The notes beneath the pieces are model-generated. The model was not told the origin of the DNA. It was given only the letters and a program-made list of their open reading frames with translations, and searched no databases. Positions 11,532-20,945 of a DNA stretch of 64,000 bases are shown here, piece by piece; position 1 is the first letter of the stretch, and every line of letters starts with the position of its first letter. Origin of the DNA: Achromobacter pulmonis (lineage in GTDB: Bacteria > Pseudomonadota > Gammaproteobacteria > Burkholderiales > Burkholderiaceae_B). Location of the stretch: NCBI RefSeq assembly GCF_002885955.2, contig NZ_POQS01000001.1:768686-832685 (forward strand), written 5' to 3'. Made by a program: the position numbers and the translations under genes.

Positions 11532-12010
11532 TCGAAAATCTCCATCAGCGGGCGCTCATAGCGCTCCTGCACCAGCTTGATCCAGTCGCCCTCGTGCTGC
11601 AGGTCCAGCACGTGCAGCTTCAGGCGGTGGTCGTCGGTCAGTTCGACCCAGACGGTGCCGGGGGTGTAGGTGACGATGCAGGCCAGCATCGCCAGGCCAT
11701 GCGGGTCGCGCATGGTCAGCGGGATCATGATGAACCCGGGCGAAAAATCGTTGGGGCCGGGATTCAGGATCAGCCTGGCCACGGCCACGTTGGAACGGAT
11801 GATGTCGGCCGTGACGTGCAGGAACAGCGGCACCGCCTTCCACAGCCGGCGCGGGCGCGCGCGCAGCGGACGCAGGCGCGACGCGGCCCAGGTGAACCAC
11901 AGCGCCAGCGCCAGGCCCAGGGCGACCTGGCCGGCCGATACGCTCTGGTTGAGCACCAGCCACAGCACGAACAGGAAGGTCGGCAGGAACAGGAAATAGA
12001 GGCGGCGCAT
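11528..12010 (-). CDS. mrpE: Mrp Na+/H+ antiporter subunit E
   Basis: 160 residues. Two N-terminal membrane segments are followed by a cytoplasmic domain with the conserved SNVAVARLILNP and TYTPGTVWVEL motifs of MrpE. The start at 12010 was chosen because it overlaps the mrpD stop as ATGA; the open frame runs further upstream, but that part is out-of-phase mrpD sequence. Confidence 0.93.
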   Translation of the reverse strand: MRRLYFLFLPTFLFVLWLVLNQSVSAGQVALGLALALWFTWAASRLRPLRARPRRLWKAVPLFLHVTADIIRSNVAVARLILNPGPNDFSPGFIMIPLTMRDPHGLAMLACIVTYTPGTVWVELTDDHRLKLHVLDLQHEGDWIKLVQERYERPLMEIFE

Positions 12011-13641
12011 CAGCTTCCCCCCTTGAGGCTGCGCACGGTCTGCGCGGACATGACGGCCTCGATGTACGACTTGGGCTGGTCCAGCGAGCGGGCCGCGTCG
12101 TCCAGATAGGCCGACACCGGCCCCGCGCCGGCGGCCAGGCCCACGCAGAGCAGCAGCAGCACGGCCACCGGGCCGGCCTCGATCACCCGCAGCCGCGGCG
12201 TGCTGCGGTCGTCGCTGGCCCAGAACACGCGGATGCCGGTGCGGCCCAGGCCGATCAGGCCGGCCAGGCCCGACACCAGCACCGCGGCCACCAGTATCCA
12301 GGCGTCCATGGGCAGCGCCGACTCGTTGGCCGCCGACACCGCCGCCGACAGCAGCGACAGCTTGGCCACGAAGCCCGACAGCGGCGGCAGGCCGGTGACC
12401 AGCAGCGCGCAGGAAATGAAGGCCAGCCCCAGAAAGGCCATGGCCGCCGGAATCGCCACCCCGACCACGTCGTCGGAGCGGTTGACCGAGGTCGGATCGT
12501 CCAGGTCGAAGGCGTCCAGCGTCACCGCCAGCACGTTCGCGCCGAAGCTGCGGGTGCGCTCGATCAGTTCGGCCAGCATGAAGAACGCGCCCGTGGTCAG
12601 CACCGAGCTGATCAGGTAGAACAGCGCCGGGCCGGTCAGCGTCACGCCCGGCATGCCCAGCGCGGTCAGCAGCGTGCCGGCCGACACGATCACGCAATAG
12701 CCCACCATCTTCTCGAGCTGCTGGGTGGCCAGCAGGCCCAGGCCGCCGAACAGCAGCGTGGCCAGGCCCGCGGCGAACATCCAGTCCAGGCTGAACGCCG
12801 CCGGCGCGCCCGACGGCAGCAGCAGCGAGCCGATGCGCAGCAGCGCGTAAATGCCCACCTTGGTCATGATGGAGAACATGGCCGCGATCGGCGCGCCGGC
12901 CGAGCCATAGCCCTTGACCAGCCAGAAGTTCAGCGGCCAGGCGCCCGCCTTGACCAGGAAGGCCACGCCCAGGATGGCCGCGCCCGCCTCGAACAGCATG
13001 CGTTCGGCGCCCGCCAGGTGGCCGGCGCGCTGCGCCAGGTCGGCCAGGTTCAGCGTGCCGGTGACGCCGTAGATCAGCGCGATGCTGATCAGCAGCAGGA
13101 ACGAAGCCACCAGGTTGACCGCGATGTACTGCAGGCCGGCGCTGACCCGCGCCACGCCCGAGCCGTGCAGCAGCAGGCCGTAGGAAGCGGCCAGCAGCAC
13201 CTCGAAGAACACGAACAGGTTGAACAGGTCGCCGGTCAGGAAAGCGCCGTTGAGACCCATCAGCAGGAACTGGAACAGCGAGTGGAAATGCACCCCGGCG
13301 CGGTCCCAGCGGGCCAGCGCGTACACCAGCGAGGCCAGTCCCAGCACCGCGGTCAGCGTCAGCATCACCGCGGCCAGCCGGTCGACCACCAGCACGATGC
13401 CGAAGGGCGCGGGCCAGTCGCCCACCAGGTAGACCCCTACCCCGTCGGGCCACACGCCCGGCACGGCGCCGCCGGCCACGGCAAGCAGCGCGATCGCGGC
13501 GGCCAGCTGGGCCAGCGTGGACAGCGCGGCGATGGCGCCGCGCGTATAGCGGCGGGTGTCCGCCAGAAGCAGCATGCCCGCGCCGGCGAGCAGCGGGATG
13601 ATGATGGGCAGTACGGGCAGATGTTGCAGCCAGAAATTCAA
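12010..13641 (-). CDS. mrpD: Mrp Na+/H+ antiporter subunit D
   Basis: 543 residues, a polytopic homologue of NADH dehydrogenase subunit NuoN/NuoM with about 14 helices. Proton-channel features include a Lys in VKAGAWPLNFWLVKGY and in MTKVGIYALLRI. It is one of the two large ion-translocating subunits of the complex. It overlaps mrpC and mrpE by 4 bp each. Confidence 0.94.
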   Translation of the reverse strand: MNFWLQHLPVLPIIIPLLAGAGMLLLADTRRYTRGAIAALSTLAQLAAAIALLAVAGGAVPGVWPDGVGVYLVGDWPAPFGIVLVVDRLAAVMLTLTAVLGLASLVYALARWDRAGVHFHSLFQFLLMGLNGAFLTGDLFNLFVFFEVLLAASYGLLLHGSGVARVSAGLQYIAVNLVASFLLLISIALIYGVTGTLNLADLAQRAGHLAGAERMLFEAGAAILGVAFLVKAGAWPLNFWLVKGYGSAGAPIAAMFSIMTKVGIYALLRIGSLLLPSGAPAAFSLDWMFAAGLATLLFGGLGLLATQQLEKMVGYCVIVSAGTLLTALGMPGVTLTGPALFYLISSVLTTGAFFMLAELIERTRSFGANVLAVTLDAFDLDDPTSVNRSDDVVGVAIPAAMAFLGLAFISCALLVTGLPPLSGFVAKLSLLSAAVSAANESALPMDAWILVAAVLVSGLAGLIGLGRTGIRVFWASDDRSTPRLRVIEAGPVAVLLLLCVGLAAGAGPVSAYLDDAARSLDQPKSYIEAVMSAQTVRSLKGGS

Positions 13642-13982
13642 GATTGCGACTCCCGTCCATCCACGTGGTCGGTGCCCGTCAGGCCGCGCGAGGCCAGCAG
13701 CACGACCAGGAACAAGGCGGTGGTGGCGAAGCCGATGACGATGGCGGTCAGCACCAGGGCCTGCGGCAGCGGGTCCGCGTACCAGGAGGCGTCATGGGCC
13801 GCGGCCGGGTCCACCACCGGCGGGCGGCCCGAGGCCAGCCTGCCCATGCCGAAGATGAACAGGTTCACCGCGTAGGAAACCAGCGACAGGCCCATGATGA
13901 ACTGGAACGTCCGCGGCCGCAGCAGCAGCCAGACGCCCGAGCCAGCCAGGACGCCGATCGCGAGGGCGTAGATCAATTCCAT
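13638..13982 (-). CDS. mrpC: Mrp Na+/H+ antiporter subunit C
   Basis: 114 residues from the ATG at 13982, which overlaps the mrpA stop. It is a NuoK-like three-helix protein (GLSLVSYAVNLFIFGMG; PLPQALVLTAIVIGFATTALFL). A longer open frame exists upstream but lies in mrpA coding sequence. Confidence 0.94.
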   Translation of the reverse strand: MELIYALAIGVLAGSGVWLLLRPRTFQFIMGLSLVSYAVNLFIFGMGRLASGRPPVVDPAAAHDASWYADPLPQALVLTAIVIGFATTALFLVVLLASRGLTGTDHVDGRESQS

Positions 13983-16897
13983 CAGGCTTCTCCGGTTTGA
14001 GCGGCGGCCGCCTGGAGCTCGGCGGCGGCCTTGCGTTGCGCGCGCAGCGATTGGTGGGCCAGCGCCACCAGCACCAGCACGGTGGCCCCCACGACCAGCA
14101 TGTACACGCCCAGGTCGAACAGCAGCACGCTGGACAGGTGCACGTGGCCGACCAGCGGCAGCGCGATGTCCCACGACAGCGCGGCCAGGAACGGCTTGTA
14201 GACCAGCCAGGCGGCCATCGCGGCCGAGCCGGCGAACAACAGGCCCATGCCGATCCAGTTCTGCGGATTCAGGCGGCTGCGCGACTCCACCCAGTACACG
14301 CCGCCGACCATGTATTGCAGGATCACGGCGGTGGCGAAGATCAGGCCGCCGACGAAACCGCCGCCCGGCTCGTTGTGCCCGCGCAGCAGGAAATACACCG
14401 AGATCAGCGCGGCCGTGGGCAGCAGCAGGCGCACCAGCACCGTGGGCACCATCATCGAGCCGGCCGGCAGCAGCGACTTGATGTCGGGCGCGGCCGGCAC
14501 GCCGCCGTCCTGGTCGATCTGCTGGCGCGGCAGGTCCGCGCTTTCGGCGGCCGGACGGAAGCGGCGCAGCAGCGCGTAGACGGTCAGCGCCACGATGCCC
14601 AGCACCGTGATCTCGCCGAAGGTATCGAAGCCGCGGAAGTCCACCAGGATCACGTTGACCACATTGGTTCCGCCGCCGTCGGGCAGCGCGTGGTCCACGA
14701 AGAACGAGGAAATCGTCTCGCCCTGCGGCCGCGTGAGCACCGCGTAGGCCAAAGCCGACATGCCGGCGCCGGCGGCCACCGCCAGCAGCAGGTCGCGCAG
14801 GCGGCGTCCGCGCGCCTGCAGCGTGGCCTTGAGGCTTTCATCGTCGTCCTGGGCGATGCGCCGCGGCAGCCAGCGCAGGCCCAGCAACAGCAGCACCACG
14901 GTCACCACCTCGACCGACAGCTGCGTCAACGCCAGGTCGGGCGCCGAGAACCAGACGAAGGTCAGACAGGTGATCAGCCCCGCCCCGCCGGCCAGCGCCA
15001 GCGAGGCCAGGCGGTGGTACTTGGCCTGGTAGGCCGCGGCCAGGGCGCAGACCCCGCCCACCAGCCACAGCAGCGCGAACGACGGATCGACCGGGGTCAG
15101 GCGCCCCGCCCCGTTCAGCCAGCCGCCGGCGCGCAGCGGCAGCCAGGCGACGAACAGCGTGCCCAGCACGATGAGCAGCATCTGCACCTGCAGCCGCGAC
15201 GAGGACAGCCAGCGCAGCAGCCAGGCCGCGGCCACGCTGGAGCCGTCCAGGAGCGCCTCGAAGGTGCGGCGGCCGTCCAGGCGGTAGATGAAAGGCACGC
15301 GGCCGGGATTGGCCCGCTGGTGCGCGCGCAGCGCCAGGTACAGCAGCACCCCGGCCGTGGTGGCCACCAGGCTCATGAGCAGCGGCAGGTTCAGGCCGTG
15401 CCAGACGGCCAGGCTGTACTCGGGCATGTCCTGCCCCAGGATGCTGTGCGCGGCCGTGGCCAGGAACGGGCCGACCGTCAGGCCGGGCACCACGCCCACC
15501 AGCAGGCACATGAACACCAGCAGCGCGCTGGGGAACAGCATCCAGCGCGGCGGCTCGTGCGGCGCGCGCGGCAGGTCGGTGGCCGGCGGGCCGAAGAACA
15601 CCTGCAGGATGAAGCGCAGCGAATACGCCACGCTGAACGCGCCGGCCACGGTCGCCAGCAGCGGCAGGCCGATCTGGATGAGATCGTCGCCGCTGACGAA
15701 CGTGGTCTCGGCGAAGAACATTTCCTTGGACAGGAAGCCGTTGAGCAGCGGCACCCCCGCCATCGAGGCGGCCGCCACCGTGGCCAGCGTGGCGGTGATG
15801 GGCATGGCCTTGTACAGGCCGGACAGGCGGCCGAGGTCGCGGGTGCCGGTTTCGTGGTCCACCATGCCCGCGGCCATGAAAAGCGAGGCCTTGAAGGTGG
15901 CGTGGTTGATCATGTGGAAGATGGCCGCCACCAGCGCCAGCGTGCTGTTCAGGCCCAGCAGCAGCGTGATCAGCCCCAGATGGCTGATGGTGGAATAGGC
16001 CAGCACCCCTTTCATGTCCTGCTGGAAGATGGCGGCGTAGGCGCCCAGCACCAGCGTCACCAGGCCCGCCCCGCCGATGATCCAGAACCATTCGTCGGTG
16101 CCCGACAGCACCGGCCAGAAGCGCGCCAGCAGGAACACGCCCGCCTTGACCATGGTGGCCGAGTGCAGGTAGGCCGACACCGGCGTGGGCGCGGCCATCG
16201 CGTTGGGCAGCCAGAACTGGAACGGGAACTGCGCGCTCTTGGTCAGGGCGCCCAGCGCCACCAGGATCAGCACCGCCGGATACCAGGGATCGGCGCGCAC
16301 CAGGTCGCCGGCGGCCAGCACGCGGTCCAGGTCGTAGCTGCCGACGATATGGCCCAGGATGAGGACGCCGGCCAGCAGGCACAGCCCGCCGGCGCCGGTG
16401 ACCGTCAGCGCCATGCGGGCGCCGCGCCGCGCGTCGAGCCGGTGGTGCCAGTAGGCGATCAGCATGAAGGACGCCAGGCTGGTCATTTCCCAGAACATCA
16501 CCAGCTGGATCAGGTTGCCCGACAGCACCACGCCGAGCATGGCCGCCATGAACGCCTGGAAGAACGAGAAAAAGCGCGGCACGGGGTCTTCGGGCGACAT
16601 GTAGTAGCGCGCGTACAGCACCACCAGCGCCCCCATGCCCGAGACGATCAGGGCGAACAGCCAGGCGTAGCCGTCCATGCGCAGCGTGAACTGCAGGCCC
16701 AGCGCGGGCGCCCAGGGCATGTCGACCCGGACCACCCCGCCGCCGGCGACTTCCGGGTACAGGCTGGCGACCAGAACCACGCAGACCAGGGCGATGAGGC
16801 CCGCCAGCCACGCCTCGGCGTTGCGGGCGTTGGAAGGCAGCAGCGCGGCGCACAGGCTGCCGGCGAACGGCAGAGCGAGGATCAGGATCAGCGACAT
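13982..16897 (-). CDS. mrpA: Mrp Na+/H+ antiporter fused subunits A and B
   Basis: 971 residues. The first two thirds are a NuoL-like proton-translocating domain with the expected charged helices ([32 protein letters not shown]). A DUF4040-type region follows near residue 600-700, and the C-terminus from about 820 is an MrpB domain ([30 protein letters not shown]). AB fusion is typical of the group 2 Mrp/Pha operons of proteobacteria. The operon mrpAB-C-D-E-F-G encodes a secondary Na+(K+)/H+ antiporter in the inner membrane used for pH and salt homeostasis. Confidence 0.94.
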   Translation of the reverse strand: MSLILILALPFAGSLCAALLPSNARNAEAWLAGLIALVCVVLVASLYPEVAGGGVVRVDMPWAPALGLQFTLRMDGYAWLFALIVSGMGALVVLYARYYMSPEDPVPRFFSFFQAFMAAMLGVVLSGNLIQLVMFWEMTSLASFMLIAYWHHRLDARRGARMALTVTGAGGLCLLAGVLILGHIVGSYDLDRVLAAGDLVRADPWYPAVLILVALGALTKSAQFPFQFWLPNAMAAPTPVSAYLHSATMVKAGVFLLARFWPVLSGTDEWFWIIGGAGLVTLVLGAYAAIFQQDMKGVLAYSTISHLGLITLLLGLNSTLALVAAIFHMINHATFKASLFMAAGMVDHETGTRDLGRLSGLYKAMPITATLATVAAASMAGVPLLNGFLSKEMFFAETTFVSGDDLIQIGLPLLATVAGAFSVAYSLRFILQVFFGPPATDLPRAPHEPPRWMLFPSALLVFMCLLVGVVPGLTVGPFLATAAHSILGQDMPEYSLAVWHGLNLPLLMSLVATTAGVLLYLALRAHQRANPGRVPFIYRLDGRRTFEALLDGSSVAAAWLLRWLSSSRLQVQMLLIVLGTLFVAWLPLRAGGWLNGAGRLTPVDPSFALLWLVGGVCALAAAYQAKYHRLASLALAGGAGLITCLTFVWFSAPDLALTQLSVEVVTVVLLLLGLRWLPRRIAQDDDESLKATLQARGRRLRDLLLAVAAGAGMSALAYAVLTRPQGETISSFFVDHALPDGGGTNVVNVILVDFRGFDTFGEITVLGIVALTVYALLRRFRPAAESADLPRQQIDQDGGVPAAPDIKSLLPAGSMMVPTVLVRLLLPTAALISVYFLLRGHNEPGGGFVGGLIFATAVILQYMVGGVYWVESRSRLNPQNWIGMGLLFAGSAAMAAWLVYKPFLAALSWDIALPLVGHVHLSSVLLFDLGVYMLVVGATVLVLVALAHQSLRAQRKAAAELQAAAAQTGEA

Positions 16898-17437
16898 GGC
16901 GTTCCGAGAATGTCCGGGCCCCCTCCCGCCGGCGCAAAGGCAGCGAAAGACGAAACAGACCGGGGATTGAAAACGGACGGAACCCTGGCCCGGTGCGTCG
17001 CTGCACTACACGTTGCCCCGCGGGGACATCAACCAACGCCATTGAACGGCGCAGACAGAAACAAACGCAATAGTTTTATTGCAAGACCGGCCAAGAATCT
17101 CATCCGAAAAATATCAGATTCTCGGGAGTTATGCAGAAATTTATGTGTGAACCGGGGCGATGACGACATGATCGATGCGCAATGATTACACAATCGACGC
17201 GTTTGCCGCTCGATTCATGTTGTTGTCAGGAAAGGCTTTTTTCCGCTTATTGCGGTCTACTTCGCGCAACGTTGCGGCCGCGCAAAAGGGCGCGGCCGGT
17301 CAGGGTCGATCCGGGTTGACCGGCATCGCGTTCCTGTGTGGAATTGCGCCCACGAAACGTCGGCCCCGCCAGCATCCGAGCCGGGCACGCTTTCACCGGC
17401 CGCCGGCCAGAAGCCGGCCGGACCGGAATTCAATAAG
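16898..17437. other. 540-bp intergenic region with an inverted repeat
   Basis: No convincing gene. This is the shared upstream region of the mrp operon (leftward) and a Bug gene (rightward), so it must hold both promoters. It is clearly AT-richer around 17050-17250. A perfect 7-bp inverted repeat, AGAATCT (17094-17100) and AGATTCT (17116-17122), with a 15-base spacer, could be an operator or a hairpin; no regulator gene lies next to it. Confidence 0.5.
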
Positions 17438-18436
17438 ATGGAGAAGACTTTGACCCTGCTGTCCCAAGCCAAGGCCGTACTGGCCGCCGCCATCGCCGGC
17501 GTCTGTATCAGTAGCGGCGCGCAAGCCGCCGACGCCTACCCCAACAAGCCCATCCGCCTGATCGTGCCCTTCGCCGCGGGCGGCACCACCGATATCGTGG
17601 CCCGCATCGTCGCCGAAGGCCTGACCCGCGAGCTGGGCCAGGCCGTGGTCGTGGAGAACCGCGGCGGCGGCGGCGGCTCGATCGGCGCCGACGCGCTGGC
17701 GCGCTCCACCCCGGACGGCTACACGCTGGGCGTGGCCACCGTCAGCACCATGGCCACCAACCCGGCCACCAACCCCAAGAACCCGTACAACCCGCTGAAG
17801 GACTTCGTGCCCATCACCAATATGGTGAACGTGCCGAACGTGCTGACGGTGAACCCGTCCGTGCCCGCCAAGAACCTGGCCGAATTCATCGCGCTCCTCA
17901 AGGCCAACCCGGGCAAGTACGCCTACGCGTCCTCGGGCGCGGGCGGCATCGGCCACCTGGACGGCGAACTGTTCAAGTCGCTGACCAAGACCGACATGGT
18001 GCACGTGCCCTACCGCGGCTCGGGTCCGGCGCTCAACGACGTGATCGCCGGCCAGGTCAACGCCCAGTTCGACAACCTGCCCTCTTCCATGCCCCATATC
18101 CAGGCCGGCAAGCTGCGCGCCCTGGCCGTGGCCGCGCCCAAGCGCCTGCCGGCGCTGCCGGACGTGCCGACCTTCACCGAAGGCGGCCTGCCGGAAATGG
18201 ACAACATGGCCTGGTATGGCCTGGTCGCGCCCGCCGGCACGCCGCAGGCCGTGGTCGACCGCATCCATGACGCCACCGTCAAGGCGCTGAAGGATCCGAA
18301 GATCGCGCAGCGCCTGGCCGACGGCGGCTCGCTGGTCGACGGCAACACCCCGGCCGAGTACGCGGCCCAGATCAAGCGCGAGCTCGAACTGCGCCAGCGT
18401 ATCGCCAAGGAACGCAACATCCAGTCCACGAACTGA
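17438..18436 (+). CDS. Bug-family solute-binding protein
   Basis: 332 residues from the ATG at 17438. The signal peptide is clear (AKAVLAAAIAGVCISSGAQAADA). Family motifs are IRLIVPFAAGGTTDIVARI, VVENRGGGGGSIGADALA and VHVPYRGSGPALNDVIAG. A frame extending 34 codons upstream has no good start context and would bury the signal peptide. No membrane subunit or enzyme gene is adjacent on the same strand, so the ligand is unknown. Confidence 0.92.
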   Translation: MEKTLTLLSQAKAVLAAAIAGVCISSGAQAADAYPNKPIRLIVPFAAGGTTDIVARIVAEGLTRELGQAVVVENRGGGGGSIGADALARSTPDGYTLGVATVSTMATNPATNPKNPYNPLKDFVPITNMVNVPNVLTVNPSVPAKNLAEFIALLKANPGKYAYASSGAGGIGHLDGELFKSLTKTDMVHVPYRGSGPALNDVIAGQVNAQFDNLPSSMPHIQAGKLRALAVAAPKRLPALPDVPTFTEGGLPEMDNMAWYGLVAPAGTPQAVVDRIHDATVKALKDPKIAQRLADGGSLVDGNTPAEYAAQIKRELELRQRIAKERNIQSTN

Positions 18437-18833
18437 TCCCCGCCAGTCCGGCTGCCGGCCCCTTACGCGGGGCCGGCGCTTGACTGCAATCGCCCGGCTG
18501 GTAGCATGTGCGTCCGTGCGATCCCGTTATTTCCCCCCTCCCTGTGCCGCATGCGCCATCTGCGCCCTGCGCTCGACCTTGTTGAGCTCGCAGGAAGTCG
18601 CCGCGCGTTCCGCCTACGCGCGCTCCAAGCCCGGCTAATCGCCGGCGTTTCCCCCTTCTGAGTCTCATACCGGCCCGCCGCCGGCGGCCTGCGCACAAGC
18701 TCGCGCAGCGCATGCCTTGCCGCAGGCCGGCCGACGCCCTGCCGCGTGGCCGGGCGCCGAGCCTCGTCCCGATTTCCGCATGCCCGCCGACGGCCTGCGG
18801 ACAGGCCACGCACCGACCTACTGCAAGCGTTCC
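18437..18833. other. 397-bp intergenic region
   Basis: Contains the terminator-like hairpin after the Bug gene. Apart from that I see no gene; the short open frames in either direction show no recognisable motifs. The promoter of the hexad-repeat protein gene must lie here. Confidence 0.5.
18454..18477 (+). terminator. Hairpin downstream of the Bug gene
   Basis: A perfect 9-bp stem (GCCGGCCCC at 18454-18462, GGGGCCGGC at 18469-18477) with a 6-base loop starts 18 bp after the stop codon. Only a weak T-rich tail follows (GCTTGACTG). Confidence 0.6.
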
Positions 18834-19694
18834 ATGCAACTCACCAAGAATTTCGTCAAAGCCAAAAACCCCTGCGCCGGCGGCTACAAATGGTTCCTGC
18901 GCGACCACAACGGACAGGGGGACTACCAGGCCGTGCTCGATGCGCTGGTCGCCGACGGACGGGTCGGCGACGCGTGCTGGCTGCTGGACCAGTTCGGCCC
19001 CACCGATGCGGTGCTGCGGCTCGACACCCTGGACGCCAACGCCATCGTCTTCGCCGGCACGCTGGAAGTGCGCATGGGCATCAACGTCGACACGGTGGTG
19101 CGCGCCGGGCGCAGCATCGTCACCGGCGGCGGCATCCGCGCCGGCGAAACCATCATGGCGGGCGAGAACATCACGGCCGGCGCCAACATCGCCAGCGGCG
19201 GCGAGCTACGCGCCGGCGGCGACATCAGCGCCGAATGGGGCATCGAGACCGTGACCCGCCTGGACTGCGGCGGCAACGTGCGCGCCAAATGGGACATCTG
19301 CGCCGGCCAGGACCTGGCCGTCACCGGCCATCTTCATGCGGGCCAGGACCTGCAGACGCAAGGCGCCATCAAATGCGGCCAGGGCATCAAGGCCGGCGGC
19401 GACGTGCGCGCCGAAAAATCCATCGACGCGGCCTGCGGCATCCAGGCCGGCGGCTCCATTCTGTGCGGCGACCATCTGGCCAGCGGCTGGGGCATGATCG
19501 CCGGCGAGGACATCCGCGCCGAGGGCGCGATCCGGGCCGGCGAAGGCGTGCAGGCCGCGGGCTGCATCGAGGCCGGCGCGGGCCACGGCATCTACGCCGG
19601 CCTGAGCGTGCGCCTGGACGCCTGGCCGGCCTGCGCCCGGGTCGTGGCGCAGGCCCGTCCGCAACAGCTCGTCAGCGGACACTGGGACGGCTAG
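18834..19694 (+). CDS. Hexad-repeat (left-handed beta-helix-like) protein of unknown function
   Basis: 286 residues from the ATG at 18834. Residues 1-65 form a non-repetitive head (KNPCAGGYKWFLRDHNGQGD, ACWLLDQFGPTDAVL). Residues about 91-258 are a run of imperfect six-residue repeats of the form A-G-x-x-I-x (IRAGETIMAGENITAGANIA and similar), interrupted by WGIET, KWDI and WGMI units. Such hexads build left-handed beta-helices or bactofilin-like beta solenoids. There is no signal peptide or membrane segment, so it is probably cytoplasmic. I do not recognise a named family for the head domain. The 3' end overlaps the convergent EamA gene by 23 bp. Confidence 0.82.
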   Translation: MQLTKNFVKAKNPCAGGYKWFLRDHNGQGDYQAVLDALVADGRVGDACWLLDQFGPTDAVLRLDTLDANAIVFAGTLEVRMGINVDTVVRAGRSIVTGGGIRAGETIMAGENITAGANIASGGELRAGGDISAEWGIETVTRLDCGGNVRAKWDICAGQDLAVTGHLHAGQDLQTQGAIKCGQGIKAGGDVRAEKSIDAACGIQAGGSILCGDHLASGWGMIAGEDIRAEGAIRAGEGVQAAGCIEAGAGHGIYAGLSVRLDAWPACARVVAQARPQQLVSGHWDG

Positions 19695-20580
19695 CGTCCC
19701 GCGCCGGCTGGCGCAGAACCAGCATCAGGCCGAGCAGAATGGCGACCATGCCGGCCAGGCTCAGCGCCGACAGTCGGTTGCCCAGGATCAGGTAATCCAG
19801 CAGCGCCGTGCCCACCGGCACCAGGTAGAACAGGCTGGTGACGTTGACCAGGTTGCCGGCCTGGATCATGCGGTAGAACAGCAGCGTCGCGGCCACCGAA
19901 ATCACCAGCCCCATCCAGAGCAGCGGCAGCACGAAGCCGGCCACCCACTCCACCCGCAGCGGCTGGAACGGCGCGAACAGCAGGCACAGCAGCAGGCTGA
20001 CCGCGTACTGCAGCGGCAGGACGTCCATCGGCGCCTGATGCAGGCGCTTCTGCAGGATCGCGCCGGCCGTCATGCAGGCCAGCGCCGCGCATGCGCAGGC
20101 CATGCCGGCAACCGAGAAACGCGCCATCGCGATGCCTTGCAGCATCACCATCGCCAGGCCGCAGAACGCCAGCCCCAGCCCGGCCAGGCGCGCCGGCGCA
20201 TGGCGCCGCTCCAGCAGCGCCAGGGTCAGGATGGGCTGCGCGCCCAGCAGCACCGCCAGCACGCCGGGCGTGATGCCGTTATCCAGCGCCAGCAGATAGA
20301 AGATGGTGTAGCCGCCTATCAGCAACAGGCCGGTGGCCGCGGCCCTCAGGCGCGTGCCCGGCTCGGGCAGCCAGCGCCGCCGCCAGGCGCAGATCAGCAG
20401 CAGCACGGCCAGGGCCAGCACGAAACGCGCCAGCAGAAAGCCGAAGGCGGACGCATGGAACAGCCCCCAGCGGGCGAAGATCGCGCCGCCGCTCCACAGC
20501 AGCACGAACAAGGTGGTGGAGCCGCAAGCGGCCCACGCGGATCGATCGAAAGACATGAGGTTTCTACCTGTCGAAGTCAT
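19672..20580 (-). CDS. EamA/DMT-family transporter
   Basis: 302 residues with ten predicted membrane helices in two EamA halves (first ending near FCGLAMVMLQ, second ending ILLGLMLVLRQ). The start at 20580 is preferred because GGAG lies six bases upstream; an internal ATG eight codons later is possible. The family exports metabolites or amino acids across the inner membrane; the substrate is unknown. Confidence 0.85.
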   Translation of the reverse strand: MTSTGRNLMSFDRSAWAACGSTTLFVLLWSGGAIFARWGLFHASAFGFLLARFVLALAVLLLICAWRRRWLPEPGTRLRAAATGLLLIGGYTIFYLLALDNGITPGVLAVLLGAQPILTLALLERRHAPARLAGLGLAFCGLAMVMLQGIAMARFSVAGMACACAALACMTAGAILQKRLHQAPMDVLPLQYAVSLLLCLLFAPFQPLRVEWVAGFVLPLLWMGLVISVAATLLFYRMIQAGNLVNVTSLFYLVPVGTALLDYLILGNRLSALSLAGMVAILLGLMLVLRQPARDASRPSVR

Positions 20581-20945
20581 TGCAGGCTCCGCCCCTGCCC
20601 GCACGCGGGCTCAAGCCGGCGCATGGCGGACGTGGCGCGCGTCAGGGCGCCGCGGCGTCAGGCGGACGGGCTTGGAAAGGGCTGGAGTCGGGTGCGGACG
20701 GCGTCAGCCGACGACGGCCGCAAGCGGCGGGCATGCGCCCGCCGGCACGCCGCAAGGCGGCGCGGACGGCGGAGATGCCGAGAGGAATGCCGGCGGCGCA
20801 AGCACCACCGCAATGACAGGCGTAAACCGGGAAGAAACCAGTGACCGCACGCGCGCACGCAGGCCGGCCGTGAAGACGGCGGCGGGATGGGCGATGTGCG
20901 TGAAATCAGGCATGCGCGTAGCCTAGCGCCGACTGCGCACGGCCG
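20581..20945. other. 365-bp intergenic region
   Basis: No gene supported. It lies between the end of the SbcC-like gene and the start of the EamA gene, both on the minus strand. A perfect 8-bp-stem hairpin (CGGCGGGC at 20725-20732, GCCCGCCG at 20737-20744) could be a terminator for the nuclease operon. Confidence 0.45.

Noticed and set aside
13997-17185. Very long open frame antisense to the mrp operon
   Set aside because: Its composition (Gln/His/Arg/Gly runs) is typical of the shadow of a GC-rich gene, and the other strand encodes recognisable Mrp subunits.
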